A stretch of DNA of 64,000 bases from positions 186,001 through 250,000 of the forward strand of contig NZ_CALGRE010000045.1 of NCBI RefSeq assembly GCF_937958975.1, given 5' to 3'. This document shows positions 43,204 to 52,903 of the stretch, one piece after another (the first letter of the stretch is position 1; every line of letters starts with the position of its first letter). The notes under the pieces are model-generated. The model was not told where the DNA came from. It was given only the letters and a program-made list of their open reading frames with translations, and made no database searches. The translations under genes and the position numbers were made by a program. The stretch is from an uncultured Eubacterium sp. GTDB taxonomy: Bacteria; Bacillota; Clostridia; Lachnospirales; Lachnospiraceae.

Positions 43204-43623
43204 ATGGCTAAAATTGAATTGAAACAAAGTGATAATTTAGAAGCGTTAGAATCTTACATATCTACATTGAAAGAAGAAGGAGAAAAAATCGTAACAAATA
43301 CACTTCATAACGAAGGCGCAAACGAAATAATAGAAGGTATACGAGTTTTACTCCCACAGTCGAGAAGAAAGTGGAAAAAAAAGAAACCTGCGGCAAAGAT
43401 GAGCAAGGTATCTATAAAAATGAGAAAGCCGCCAGAAATTGGAAATCTAAAGGTGACAGTAGGAACTACAAATAACTATCACTATTTGTATTTTCCCAAT
43501 GATGGGACAAATACAAAGGTTCACGCAGGAAAACAAAATTTTATGGAAAAAGGAGCCGAGAGCAAACAAGGAAAAATAGTAGACATTTGCATAAAGAAAC
43601 TAATAGAAAAAATTAATAATTAA
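43204..43623 (+). CDS. HK97 gp10-like tail component
   Basis: 139 residues. SYISTLKEEGEKIVTNTLHN, then LLPQSRRKWKKKKPAAKMSK and YHYLYFPNDGTNTKVHAGK are the pattern of gp10-like proteins at the head-tail junction. The gene order fits. Confidence 0.75.
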   Translation: MAKIELKQSDNLEALESYISTLKEEGEKIVTNTLHNEGANEIIEGIRVLLPQSRRKWKKKKPAAKMSKVSIKMRKPPEIGNLKVTVGTTNNYHYLYFPNDGTNTKVHAGKQNFMEKGAESKQGKIVDICIKKLIEKINN

Positions 43624-43644
43624 GATAAGAAAGGAAAATAAAAA

Positions 43645-44217
43645 ATGGCAGATAAAAAAGTATATTCAGATTTTGAAGTAAAAGACAGCTCAATTAGATT
43701 TGAAGGAGACGAAAAAGCGGAAAGACTTGGATGTGTTGGAACAATGGAAGAAGCAATGGACGTAAGAGCAATAACAAAAAAATGCGAAGGAATCGAGGAA
43801 ACTGTGAGCGTGACAGCAACAGGAACAGGCGAACTTACGTTATCATTACATATGAGATGGGATTTGTATGTAAAAGCAATGGGAATGGATTTTGAAGAAT
43901 TAAAACCGGGAGTATATGCGTATGGACAGAACTCAAGACATAAAGAATTTTGTCTTACAAATGCAGTTGTTGACGAGTATGGAAGAAAGAAATATAAGGC
44001 ATATCCAAGGGCAATAATTAGTGAAGGAAAAGCTGTGAAGATTGAAAATGGCAGTGAAGAAGTGGCGCAAATTGACTTGAAAGTTAAGGTAATGCCGGAC
44101 GAAAGAGGAAATGGAACATATGAAGCATTAGAGGAAAAAATAGGAGAAGATAAAACAATTCTCAATGAATGGATTGAGAAGTTTGACGTTGATAGCTTAT
44201 TTACACCGACCGCTTAA
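43645..44217 (+). CDS. Major tail tube protein
   Basis: 190 residues. EDGTMEEAMDVRAI-like N-terminus (GTMEEAMDVRAITKKCEGI), then LTLSLHMRWDLYVKAMGMDF and YKAYPRAIISEGKAVKIENG, with a C-terminal beta strand. This is the phi13/Sipho tail-tube type, polymerising to form the tail. AAAGGA precedes the ATG. Confidence 0.8.
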   Translation: MADKKVYSDFEVKDSSIRFEGDEKAERLGCVGTMEEAMDVRAITKKCEGIEETVSVTATGTGELTLSLHMRWDLYVKAMGMDFEELKPGVYAYGQNSRHKEFCLTNAVVDEYGRKKYKAYPRAIISEGKAVKIENGSEEVAQIDLKVKVMPDERGNGTYEALEEKIGEDKTILNEWIEKFDVDSLFTPTA

Positions 44218-44232
44218 AAAGGAGGAAATCAA

Positions 44233-44421
44233 ATGAAAGTAAAAGTTTTAAAAGAGTTTATAGATATACACACGAATGAACTGCATAAAAAAGATACATT
44301 TTTTGAAGCAAATAAGAAGCGCATTAAAGAAATTCAGCAAGTAGATAAAGAGCTTATCGAGGTTGTGAATAAAAAAGAGAATGAAGACGGAGATAAGACG
44401 AAAGATTCAAAAACAGAATAA
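44233..44421 (+). CDS. Small protein after the tail tube, 62 residues
   Basis: GGAGG before the ATG. Acidic/basic helical protein (KRIKEIQQVDKELIEVVNKK). Similar short proteins follow tail-tube genes in related phages. Function unknown. Confidence 0.6.
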   Translation: MKVKVLKEFIDIHTNELHKKDTFFEANKKRIKEIQQVDKELIEVVNKKENEDGDKTKDSKTE

Positions 44422-44436
44422 CAATCAATAAAGTGA

Positions 44437-44472
44437 AAAAGCTAACGTTCTAATGTGGAACGTTAGCTTTTA
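44437..44472 (+). terminator. Hairpin between tail tube and gpG
   Basis: AAAAGCTAACGTTC / GAACGTTAGCTTTT. A 13-14 bp stem ending in TTTT. It may partly stop transcription to keep tube protein in excess. Confidence 0.8.
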
Positions 44473-44493
44473 TGAGGAAAAGGAGAAAAAACA

Positions 44494-44784
44494 ATGAACA
44501 CTTATACATCAATTCAACTCACAAATGAAAAACAAGAAAAACTTACACTAACGTATGGAAAACTATATAAGTTACAACAAAAAGAAAAAGATTTAGTAGA
44601 ACGTTTTTTACAGATAGAAGAGCAGGACAAAGTAAACGAGCTAGAAATGGCATTTGTTATTTATGTTGCGTTTAGATGCGCAAATGATGTGAAAACTTCA
44701 TTTGAAGAATTTGCCGACATGATACCGCCTAACAGGAGTTATTTAATAGAAAAATATACAGAGCTGGTATTTCCAAAAAACTAG
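44494..44784 (+). CDS. Tail assembly chaperone G
   Basis: 96 residues, helical (LTYGKLYKLQQKEKDLVERF, then AFVIYVAFRCANDVKTSFEE). The zero-frame product of the gpG/gpGT pair just before the tape measure. It ends at a stop directly after a slippery heptamer. Confidence 0.85.
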   Translation: MNTYTSIQLTNEKQEKLTLTYGKLYKLQQKEKDLVERFLQIEEQDKVNELEMAFVIYVAFRCANDVKTSFEEFADMIPPNRSYLIEKYTELVFPKN

Positions 44785-45017
44785 ATTTCCCCGAGCCGTT
44801 CAGAAAGGGGACGTTTAAAATCATAGGTAAAAATAGCCTAGAACTTCCAAAGGGATTCAAATTGCATGATATCAAAGATTATTACTACTGGTATATATAT
44901 CAGTTAGGAATCAGCGAAAATTTATTTTTTCATGCAGATTATTCGTTTGTAGAGGGAGTTGCAACAAATATATGCGCATACGAACGGTGGCTCGCATATC
45001 AGAAAGAAAGGAAATAA
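44494..45017 (+). CDS. Tail assembly chaperone GT by programmed -1 frameshift
   Basis: Frame 0 reads ..CCA AAA AAC TAG at 44773-44784. The heptamer A-AAA-AAC (44775-44781) is a canonical -1 slippery site. After slipping, the next frame is open without a start codon to 45017: LDFPEPFRKGTFKIIGKNSL, then LPKGFKLHDIKDYYYWYIYQ and ERWLAYQKERK. Joined product 44494-44781 + 44781-45017, about 174 residues. A short GC stem (TCCCC/GGGGA, 44787-44813) downstream could stimulate slipping. The stop touches the tape-measure ATG. Confidence 0.88.
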
Positions 45018-48000
45018 ATGGGAAAGAAAAATGAAGCTAAAATCACTTTCATAGCGGAAACAAAAGAGTTCTCGGATGGAATAAAGAAAGCGAATAGAGA
45101 TATAGCAACATCAAAAAGCGAATTAAAGTTAAATGCTGTTGAAATAAAAAACAACGGAGAGCAAATTCAACTTCTTTCACAAAAACATAGTATTTTACAA
45201 AAAGAATTACAAGCACAGCGAAGTAAAACACAAAATCTTAACGAAAAATTAAAAAAAGCTGGGGAAATATATGGAAAAGATTCAGACGAAGTTGCAAAGC
45301 TAACACAACAGTTAAACCGCTCAAAGACAGCAGAGGAAAACATAAAAAGAGAGATAAATGATACAAACACAGCATTGAAAAAACAAGCTGAGACTGCAAA
45401 GACTAATACAGAAGCAACAAAAGCAATGAAAGAGGGATTAGACAAAGCGGGGAATGTAGCCGGAATAGCAACAGGGGCAATAGTGGCAGGTTCAGGCTTG
45501 GCAATAAAATCTTTTAACGATGTAGACCAAGGGGCGGATAACGCAATAAAAGCCACTGGGGCAATAGGAGAAGAAGCAAAGAGAGTAAGAAATGAGTACA
45601 AAAATGTTGCATCGACAATTAAAGGAGATTTTTCCGAAATTGGAAGTGCATTGGGGGAAGTTGAAACAAGATTCGAATTTACAGGAAAAGAAGCGGAGAA
45701 CTGCACAAAGGATTTTATAAGATTTGCTGAAATTAATAATACTGATGCCACATCTTCGGTAAGACTTATAAGCAGGGCAATGGGTGATGCAAATATACCA
45801 GCAAAAAACTACAAGAGTGTATTAGACCAAATAACTGTAGCAGCTCAAGCAAGCGGAGTGGGAGTTGAAACCTTAACAGAAAATATTGCAAAATACGGTG
45901 CACCAATGAGGGCGCTAGGATTTGATACAAAAGAAAGTATTGCGTTGTTTGGTCAATGGGAAAAAGCAGGGGTAAACACATCTATTGCTTTTAGCGGTTT
46001 GAAAAAATCTATAAGCAATTGGAGTAAAGAAGGGAAAGACCCAAAAGAAGAATTTAAGAAAACATTAGAAGAGATTAAAAAAGCCCCTTCTATAGCGAAA
46101 GCCACTACAAAAGCAATAGAAGTTTTTGGCACAAAAGCAGGTCCTGATTTAGCAGATGCAATACAAAACGGAAGATTTGAGTATTCCGAGTTTTTAAATA
46201 TTGTAGAAAAAAGCGAAGGAACACTAGAAAATACATACTCAGAGATACAAGATGGAACAGATAAAACACAAATCTCGATGCAAAACTTAAAACTCGCAGG
46301 AGCAGAGGTGGGAGAAGCGTTACTCGAAGAACTAACCCCAGAAATTAATAGTTTAGTTGAAAAGTCAAAAGAGTTTTCCAGATGGGCTAAATCGAATGGC
46401 CCCCAAATAGTTTCAACAATAAAAGGGATTGCGGTTGCGACTGGCGGAATTTTTGTAGTTAACAAAGCAGCAAAATTCACACAAAGTGTCGGAGAGTTAT
46501 ATAAAGGTGTAACAACGTTTGGTAGTGTCATGAAAGCTATGATAACAAAAAGAATAGCAGATACAGCAGCAACAGAAGCTGAGACAGTGGCACAGACAGG
46601 ACTAAACAGCGCAATGCTCGCAAGTCCCATCGGAATGGCGATTGTTGGAGTAGGGGCATTGGCAGCAGGAATGATGATATTGTCTCAAAATGAAAATTTG
46701 CTTTTAGAAGATGCAAAAAAAGCGCAAGAAGAGATTGATAATCTTACTGAAAGTATTCAAAAAAACAACGAAAAGGTGGATTCGCAGTATCTTACATATG
46801 AGAGAGATTTAGAACTTTTAGAAGACATTACAGATGAAAACGGAAAGGTGAAAGAGGGAAAAGAAGATTTAGCAGAAGTAATAGCAAGCAATTTGTCTGA
46901 ACAATTAGGAGTTGAAGCCGAGCTGGTCGACGGTCAGTTTAAGAATTACGAGAAACTAAGAGAAGAAATAGAAAAAGTAATTGAAACAAAAAAAACGGAA
47001 GCGTTAATTGAAGCTAATAAAGATACATATACAGAAGCATTAAAAATGCAATCAGACTATGCAAAGAAAATCTCTGAACAACAAAAGGAAGTTTCAAGGT
47101 TAGCAGAAGAACGCGAAAAAGCTGAAAGAGAAGCTAACGGCTATGATAAAAACACAAGTCCAGCGCAGAAGGTTTTAGATGCTATGACAGGAAAAGACCC
47201 GCAACAAAAAGTTGCAGCAGCAAACGAAAAACTTGAAGCTGCTCAGACAACTTTAAAAAAATACACAAATGCATACAGAACAAGCACAGACACAATAATC
47301 AATTATGAAAAACTTGAAGCTGCACAGGTAAGCGGCAGTAGAAAAGAGATGAATCGGGCAATAGCCGGATATAACGCTAACTTGAAAACGGCAACAACGG
47401 CAACTAAAAAAGAACTAAAACAACAAGTAATAGACACAAAAGAAAATTTAAAGGCTACGAAAGAAGCGTATAAAAATGGCGAAGTAGATAAAGCAGCAGT
47501 TACGTTAGCTAAGAGAATACATAAAGCAGCAGTTGCAGAATTAGAAAGCGCAAAACCAGAGTATGAAGAAACAGGAAAGAAAAGCGGAAAAAAATATGCA
47601 AAAGGTCTTATTAATGAGAATGAAATCACTATAAAGGAACTAACAAAAATATGCAAAAAAGAGGGCATAGAAATACCGAAATCCGTATCGGAAGGAATAA
47701 AAGAAGGTAAGTACATTATTCCGAAATCAGTCGAGGAAGTGAAAAATCTAATTGAGTTTAATAAGGTTGAAGTAAAAGCGAAGGGGGCAGGTGTATCGAT
47801 ACCAAAGTCAATATCCAAAGGGATAAGAAATGGAAAAGTTTCTATTACTGAGTCAGTTTCTCAGCTGAATAATTGGATTAAATTTAATCTGGCGCTCAAT
47901 AATGCCGGATTGCAAGGAACTGAAATTCCAAAGAAATTAAAAGAAGGAATCCTTAACGGTAAAGTTTCGGTGAAAGAAGCTATTTCAACAATAAGTTACA

Positions 48001-48569
48001 TAGCAACTAACGGATTAAAGGCGGGATATGGCAAAAGTAAAGAAATAGGAAAGGAAAGTGCTAAGAAATACGGAGAAGGAATTGCATCAGCCAATATTAA
48101 TGGTGATTTGAAAAAACTTTTAACAGGTACCACGAATTTCTTTAAGAATAATCCAATCAATATCCCTATATCAGCATCAGTCAAAACTGTAATGAATAAA
48201 AAGTTACCACAAGGTCCGCTTGTAAAAAATGCAAAAGGCGGAATCTATGCAAAAGGTGCATTTGTAACCAGTTTTGCGGAAGATAGCGCAGAAGCAGCAA
48301 TCCCTATCAATAACAAGCCGCGGAGTATAAAATTATACAGGCAAACAGGACATTTGATGGGATTAGATAAAAATAAAGAAATAGGAAACATAAAAATACA
48401 ACAAGAAATAAACTTATCAGAAACAAATAGACTGCTTAGAACAATTGCATCTAAAGACAACAATCTGTACATAGACGGAGATAGAATGTCAAGAAAAACG
48501 GTAGCTAGTCGAGATAGGGTGGATGGAGTAATGACAGCGTTAGCAAGGAGAGGTATCGCAATTGAATAA
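45018..48569 (+). CDS. Tail tape measure protein
   Basis: 1183 residues. Long coiled coils (residues 20-150 and 560-780), hydrophobic segments (AGIATGAIVAGSGLAI; SPIGMAIVGVGALAAGMMIL), and a phage tail-tape domain (FTGKEAENCTKDFIRFAEIN, then FGQWEKAGVNTSIAFSGLKK). Residues about 870-1000 contain three diverged tandem repeats around IPKS(I/V)S.GI.NGK..I..SV. It sets tail length and probably helps DNA cross the envelope. Start follows AAAGGAAAT and touches gpGT. Confidence 0.9.
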   Translation: MGKKNEAKITFIAETKEFSDGIKKANRDIATSKSELKLNAVEIKNNGEQIQLLSQKHSILQKELQAQRSKTQNLNEKLKKAGEIYGKDSDEVAKLTQQLNRSKTAEENIKREINDTNTALKKQAETAKTNTEATKAMKEGLDKAGNVAGIATGAIVAGSGLAIKSFNDVDQGADNAIKATGAIGEEAKRVRNEYKNVASTIKGDFSEIGSALGEVETRFEFTGKEAENCTKDFIRFAEINNTDATSSVRLISRAMGDANIPAKNYKSVLDQITVAAQASGVGVETLTENIAKYGAPMRALGFDTKESIALFGQWEKAGVNTSIAFSGLKKSISNWSKEGKDPKEEFKKTLEEIKKAPSIAKATTKAIEVFGTKAGPDLADAIQNGRFEYSEFLNIVEKSEGTLENTYSEIQDGTDKTQISMQNLKLAGAEVGEALLEELTPEINSLVEKSKEFSRWAKSNGPQIVSTIKGIAVATGGIFVVNKAAKFTQSVGELYKGVTTFGSVMKAMITKRIADTAATEAETVAQTGLNSAMLASPIGMAIVGVGALAAGMMILSQNENLLLEDAKKAQEEIDNLTESIQKNNEKVDSQYLTYERDLELLEDITDENGKVKEGKEDLAEVIASNLSEQLGVEAELVDGQFKNYEKLREEIEKVIETKKTEALIEANKDTYTEALKMQSDYAKKISEQQKEVSRLAEEREKAEREANGYDKNTSPAQKVLDAMTGKDPQQKVAAANEKLEAAQTTLKKYTNAYRTSTDTIINYEKLEAAQVSGSRKEMNRAIAGYNANLKTATTATKKELKQQVIDTKENLKATKEAYKNGEVDKAAVTLAKRIHKAAVAELESAKPEYEETGKKSGKKYAKGLINENEITIKELTKICKKEGIEIPKSVSEGIKEGKYIIPKSVEEVKNLIEFNKVEVKAKGAGVSIPKSISKGIRNGKVSITESVSQLNNWIKFNLALNNAGLQGTEIPKKLKEGILNGKVSVKEAISTISYIATNGLKAGYGKSKEIGKESAKKYGEGIASANINGDLKKLLTGTTNFFKNNPINIPISASVKTVMNKKLPQGPLVKNAKGGIYAKGAFVTSFAEDSAEAAIPINNKPRSIKLYRQTGHLMGLDKNKEIGNIKIQQEINLSETNRLLRTIASKDNNLYIDGDRMSRKTVASRDRVDGVMTALARRGIAIE

Positions 48570-49278
48570 AAGAACATTTATATTTAATGAAATAAACGGA
48601 TTAGAAATTTTTGACTTATTTATTGATACAGTAACTAAAGCACCACCGATGAAAATAGAAAACCGACAAAGTGTGCCGCTGAAAAGTGGCAGCTATAATT
48701 TTTCGAAAATTATAGGATATCCCATTTTCGAGGATAGAGAAATAACATATACATGTCAGTTGATAGAAAATTCTTCAAGGGAATTAGATACTGTACTTAC
48801 AGCCATAAACAAATGGCTTTTAACACCCACTGAAGCGGTATTGCAAGACACCGCAACCCCTGATTATCATTACATTGGAGAATGCATATCGGTCATTCCA
48901 GCGTCAAATGAAAGAGGTTACACAGAGTTAACAATAACATTTAAGTGCTATCCTTTTAAAATATATAACAGCACAGTATCTAACACAGAATGGGACAGTA
49001 TTTGTTTTAATACAGATGTATTTATTAACACAGATTTTACAATCAAAAACGGTGATGAAATAGAAATTGAAAATATATCTACAACACCGGTTGAATTTAC
49101 ATGTAATGGTGATTTTAACACATGCACAGTGTCTGTTAACAACGTGGGATATAAGCTTACAAGAGGTAAAAAAGCCCCATTTTTATTGATGCCGGGGATA
49201 AATCGAATTACGATAACAGGAATTGCAGAGAAAAGCTCAGTAACATTATCAATTGATTATGTAAGAGAGGAATTATAA
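48562..49278 (+). CDS. Distal tail protein (Dit)
   Basis: 238 residues. TTG start inside the end of the tape measure with GGAGAGG upstream. PMKIENRQSVPLKSGSYNFS and the N-terminal ring pattern, then a galectin-like C-terminal region (IEIENISTTPVEFTCNGDF), fit siphovirus Dit/tail-family proteins forming the hub ring. Confidence 0.82.
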   Translation: MNKRTFIFNEINGLEIFDLFIDTVTKAPPMKIENRQSVPLKSGSYNFSKIIGYPIFEDREITYTCQLIENSSRELDTVLTAINKWLLTPTEAVLQDTATPDYHYIGECISVIPASNERGYTELTITFKCYPFKIYNSTVSNTEWDSICFNTDVFINTDFTIKNGDEIEIENISTTPVEFTCNGDFNTCTVSVNNVGYKLTRGKKAPFLLMPGINRITITGIAEKSSVTLSIDYVREEL

Positions 49279-50393
49279 TGTATGATGTTACTTTACAGAA
49301 CGGAAATGTATATACGACAATAAACAGTTACAACAGCAAAAACAGAATTTCCGGCAACTATACGAAAGGAAAAAATCAAATACCAAGTTTCACGTTTGAT
49401 ATATACCCGGACAACGATGGATATAAACAAATAATTGAATATTCCACATTAGTCAGAGTTGAAGACCCGAAAGAAACGGACGATGATAAAAGACAGAAAT
49501 TCGGCGGAAGAGTAATATTGATAGAACCAAAGGTAAGTGATTCAGGAATTGTATATAAAACGGTGACTTGTGAAGGTTGGGCAGGATATTTAAATGATTC
49601 GATTAACTATCTATATGCGGCAATCGAAGGAAAAACAGAAGATATACTACTTAATAAAGTAGTTCAACAATTACTTAAATGGCACAACGAAAACACTAAT
49701 ACAGATGCATTTATATATATTCCAACATGGACTACTAATTTGACATTAGATGAGTACACACCATCGTACGAGCGGACAACCTGGGGTGCATTAACTGATG
49801 AATTAATGACGAACGATTTAACTTACGATGTAAAAGAAATTATTGCAGGAGATAATATAAGACAAAGAAAAATGATTGTCAATCAGAACGTTAATAGTAA
49901 TTATGATTCAGATACGACAATAAAACTTGGATTAAATATGAAAAGTTTATCGATAACAAATAATTTTGATGACTTATGCACACGAGTTATTCCGCTGAAC
50001 CGGAACGGTGTTCCGATGGGCACTGTTGGACAAGAGGCGGTATGGGTTGATGATGAAGCAGCAATTAGTAAATATGGAATTATTACAAAGTCACATAAAT
50101 TTGAGAATATCTCAAAGACAAGTAAATTAAAAAAGAATGCAACAAAGTGGCTTTCAAAAAACAGTGTAATTAAAAGAACTGTATCGGTCAATGTACTTGA
50201 CTTGCACGGTCTAGGCTTAACAGTAGATGCATTTGAAATTTATCATACATATTTGATTGATTGTCAAGAAATTGGTTTCTCAGAAAGACTAGAACTAACA
50301 CAGATTACAAGAGATATCAACAATATCTGGGATGTACAATTGACGTTCGGAGAAAGATTGTACTCAGCAAGGAAATATAAAACAATGAGATAG
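49278..50393 (+). CDS. Tail-associated protein (Tal / endopeptidase-tail family)
   Basis: 371 residues. PSFTFDIYPDNDGYKQIIEY, GRVILIEPKVSDSGIVYKTV and the later DDLCTRVIPLNRNG are the gp27-like hub fold of prophage tail endopeptidase proteins. It lacks a clear extra lytic domain, so it is probably just the hub. Start overlaps the Dit stop by one base. Confidence 0.82.
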   Translation: MYDVTLQNGNVYTTINSYNSKNRISGNYTKGKNQIPSFTFDIYPDNDGYKQIIEYSTLVRVEDPKETDDDKRQKFGGRVILIEPKVSDSGIVYKTVTCEGWAGYLNDSINYLYAAIEGKTEDILLNKVVQQLLKWHNENTNTDAFIYIPTWTTNLTLDEYTPSYERTTWGALTDELMTNDLTYDVKEIIAGDNIRQRKMIVNQNVNSNYDSDTTIKLGLNMKSLSITNNFDDLCTRVIPLNRNGVPMGTVGQEAVWVDDEAAISKYGIITKSHKFENISKTSKLKKNATKWLSKNSVIKRTVSVNVLDLHGLGLTVDAFEIYHTYLIDCQEIGFSERLELTQITRDINNIWDVQLTFGERLYSARKYKTMR

Positions 50394-50406
50394 AAGGAGA
50401 GAAAAA

Positions 50407-50868
50407 ATGGATTTTTCAGAAATTGCAAATAACATCAGAAAAGAAAAGTGGGCAAAGAATGTCAGAGAAGCAATTGCGGCAGGATTTGAACAGACTGACG
50501 CAAAATTAACAGAGAAAAAATGGAATGTATCAGAAACGCAGCCCTCATCAAATCAACAAACCATTTTAGATACATATTTTCCAGATGAAACTGAAGAAGT
50601 TAAGATTATATTAGCAACTTCTTCGACTTCAACGAGTAATGTCGTGTTATATCAGAATAATCAACCAACGCTAACGCTAGGCGTTTTGGTCGCCATCGCA
50701 AACGGCTGGATATATATAAAAAAAATAAATGGCAGCTATATTGAAATAATTGCAAACAACAAGGCTTGCGTAGTACAGGCGGAAAGCATAGGACAGATTA
50801 AAATAGAACTTAGAGACGAGGGAAGTAGTATTCCATCTAGTAGCAAAATTTGGATTTTAACAAAATAG
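50407..50868 (+). CDS. Baseplate/tail protein, 153 residues
   Basis: N-terminal helix FSEIANNIRKEKWAKNVREA, then Ser/Thr-rich beta-type sequence (ILATSSTSTSNVVLYQNNQP). The N-terminus resembles pieces that link fibres to the hub. GGAGAG precedes the ATG. Confidence 0.55.
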   Translation: MDFSEIANNIRKEKWAKNVREAIAAGFEQTDAKLTEKKWNVSETQPSSNQQTILDTYFPDETEEVKIILATSSTSTSNVVLYQNNQPTLTLGVLVAIANGWIYIKKINGSYIEIIANNKACVVQAESIGQIKIELRDEGSSIPSSSKIWILTK

Positions 50869-50876
50869 GAGCGCTC

Positions 50877-52328
50877 ATGGAAACAAGAATAATAAAAGTA
50901 GAAAAGGAATTAATTGTAGCAACACAGTATGACAAAGGACAAGTTTTAGAATTTGACAAAATATTTTCAGACGGAACAGAAATTCACTTTATAAATGAAA
51001 AAACAAAGAAAAAAACAATTTTAAAAGATAACAGGTGCGATATACCGGACGAGGTACTAATGCAAAGTGGAGTGAGCAAAATACATGTGTATTCGATTAA
51101 TGAGGATAGCTCAAGAACAGTATACACATACAGTCTGAAAGTAGTAAAAAGAGGAGAAGTACCGGAGGGAATCGCAGCGGAGAATCAACAGACATATGAA
51201 GAAAAATTATTGCAAATAATGAATGATACAAAATCAGAAGCAAACAGAGCGGAACAGATAGCGAATAGTCTAAAAACAGCAGCAGACAACGGAGAGTTTA
51301 AAGGCGAAACAGGATTGCAGGGACCAGCGGGTGAGCAAGGACCTCCTGGCATTAATGGGTATACACCGGAAAAAGGTACTGACTATTTCACTAATGATGA
51401 AATACAAGAAATCGTTGAGCAAGCTGCGAACAAGGTAGACTTGTCAAAATATGCATTAACAAACGATACATACACAAAAGAGCAAACAGATACATTAATA
51501 AACTCTATTAAACAATTTAACGTAGTGAAAGTAGATGAACTGCCCTCTGAGGGTGAAGCATTGGTTTTGTACCTTGTACAAAAAGAGGGTGAAGAAAATG
51601 ATAATTACGATGAATACGTTTGGATAGACAGATGGGAACATATCGGGACAACAACGGTTGAATTAACTAATTATGTTTTAAACACAAGAAAGATAGCGGG
51701 CTACACACTTAAAACAGATATTGACGCAAATGCACTGGCCGGAACAATAGCACAGGAATTTGTTAGAGGTGGGTCATGGTATAGCGCATTGATTCCTTGG
51801 TTGATAAATTGTTGTGGCTCGAAAGCACAACAAGATAAAAACACAGAGGGTATATCGGAACTGCAAAATAAAGATAAATGGGAGCTAATTTTAGACAAGA
51901 CATTACCAGCCACGAGTTCTGACGGAACTCTGATTGATTTTGATGATTTAGAGCTAAAAGGAGAATATAAAGAGTTAAGATTCGTTACGGTGATGTGGAA
52001 TACAGCATTAGAACATGTACAGCTTTATGTAAATGAAATGGAAGAACCGATTGTGACTTTAAAGAGCGTCCTCGGCTCTGGTGCGACATATTCATATGAT
52101 TTCACATTGAGTAATAATATGGTATTTCCGGGACGTTACTTAGTAATGAATCTAAAAAGAAGCCAAACAGGAGCAAATGCTTCGAATTGTACTGAAAACT
52201 CATTTGTAAACAGCAGTACAGATGAAAGCGTACAAAATATACAAAGCATAACATCATTAAAATTAGCAATGACAGCCGGATGGCAGAATAGTACAGACAG
52301 ATATATAAGAGTGTATGGCAGAAAATAA
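50877..52328 (+). CDS. Upper baseplate/tail fibre protein with collagen-like stretch
   Basis: About 483 residues from ATG 50877 after AGGAG. The N-terminal BppU-like part (TYSLKVVKRGEVPEGIAAEN) is followed by a helix, a short collagen-like triplet run (GLQGPAGEQGPPGINGYTP, near 155), YTKEQTDTLI repeats, and a C-terminal beta domain likely contacting the host surface. It probably determines host recognition. Confidence 0.75.
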   Translation: METRIIKVEKELIVATQYDKGQVLEFDKIFSDGTEIHFINEKTKKKTILKDNRCDIPDEVLMQSGVSKIHVYSINEDSSRTVYTYSLKVVKRGEVPEGIAAENQQTYEEKLLQIMNDTKSEANRAEQIANSLKTAADNGEFKGETGLQGPAGEQGPPGINGYTPEKGTDYFTNDEIQEIVEQAANKVDLSKYALTNDTYTKEQTDTLINSIKQFNVVKVDELPSEGEALVLYLVQKEGEENDNYDEYVWIDRWEHIGTTTVELTNYVLNTRKIAGYTLKTDIDANALAGTIAQEFVRGGSWYSALIPWLINCCGSKAQQDKNTEGISELQNKDKWELILDKTLPATSSDGTLIDFDDLELKGEYKELRFVTVMWNTALEHVQLYVNEMEEPIVTLKSVLGSGATYSYDFTLSNNMVFPGRYLVMNLKRSQTGANASNCTENSFVNSSTDESVQNIQSITSLKLAMTAGWQNSTDRYIRVYGRK

Positions 52329-52423
52329 AAGGTGGATGTGTGACTTATAAAGACAGCAGTTAAGTGTACTAAAAGTACAGTAAAAAGAGATTGACAAAAA
52401 TAAATAAAAGAGAGGTACATAAA

Positions 52424-52900
52424 ATGACAGAACAGAAAATAAAGGTTGCAAAAAAAATCATGGTAGCAGCAGGGAGTGTTTTATCTTCAATGCTAGGTAT
52501 TTTATATATTCCAGTATTGCTGCTGGTGGCTAGTAATCTAATTGATTATGCAACAGGGCTTATGGCGGCAAGATATCGTTTCGATGGGACGATTAGTTCA
52601 TATAAGAGTTTTCGTGGAATTGCGAAGAAAATATCTATGTGGATGTTGTTAGTCGCAGGAGTAATAATTGACCAGCTGATTAAATATACTACGGTTGCGA
52701 TAGGAATAAAGTTCCCTTTTACATTCTTGATTGCTTGCGTGGTTGCGGTGTGGCTCATATGCAACGAACTTATATCTATACTAGAAAATATAAAAGACAT
52801 CGGTGTAAACATACCAGTGTTCTTGTTACCGCTGGTGAAAAATATTAAATCACAGACAGAAACAATTGTTGATGTGAAAGACAAAGAAAGCGAGGAATAA
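52424..52900 (+). CDS. Phage holin
   Basis: About 158 residues from ATG 52424 after GAGAGG. Three to four membrane segments (VLSSMLGILYIPVLLLVA, ISMWMLLVAGVIIDQLI, FTFLIACVVAVWLICNELI) with DYATGLMAARYRFDGTISSY between the first two: the Phage_holin_4 (toxin secretion/lysis) pattern. It permeabilises the membrane for the amidase encoded next. Confidence 0.88.
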   Translation: MTEQKIKVAKKIMVAAGSVLSSMLGILYIPVLLLVASNLIDYATGLMAARYRFDGTISSYKSFRGIAKKISMWMLLVAGVIIDQLIKYTTVAIGIKFPFTFLIACVVAVWLICNELISILENIKDIGVNIPVFLLPLVKNIKSQTETIVDVKDKESEE

Positions 52901-52903
52901 GAT

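Noticed and set aside
45167..47818. Long minus-strand open frames inside the tape-measure gene
   Set aside because: Ser/Ala/Phe-rich antisense shadows caused by the Lys/Glu/Ala-rich coding strand.
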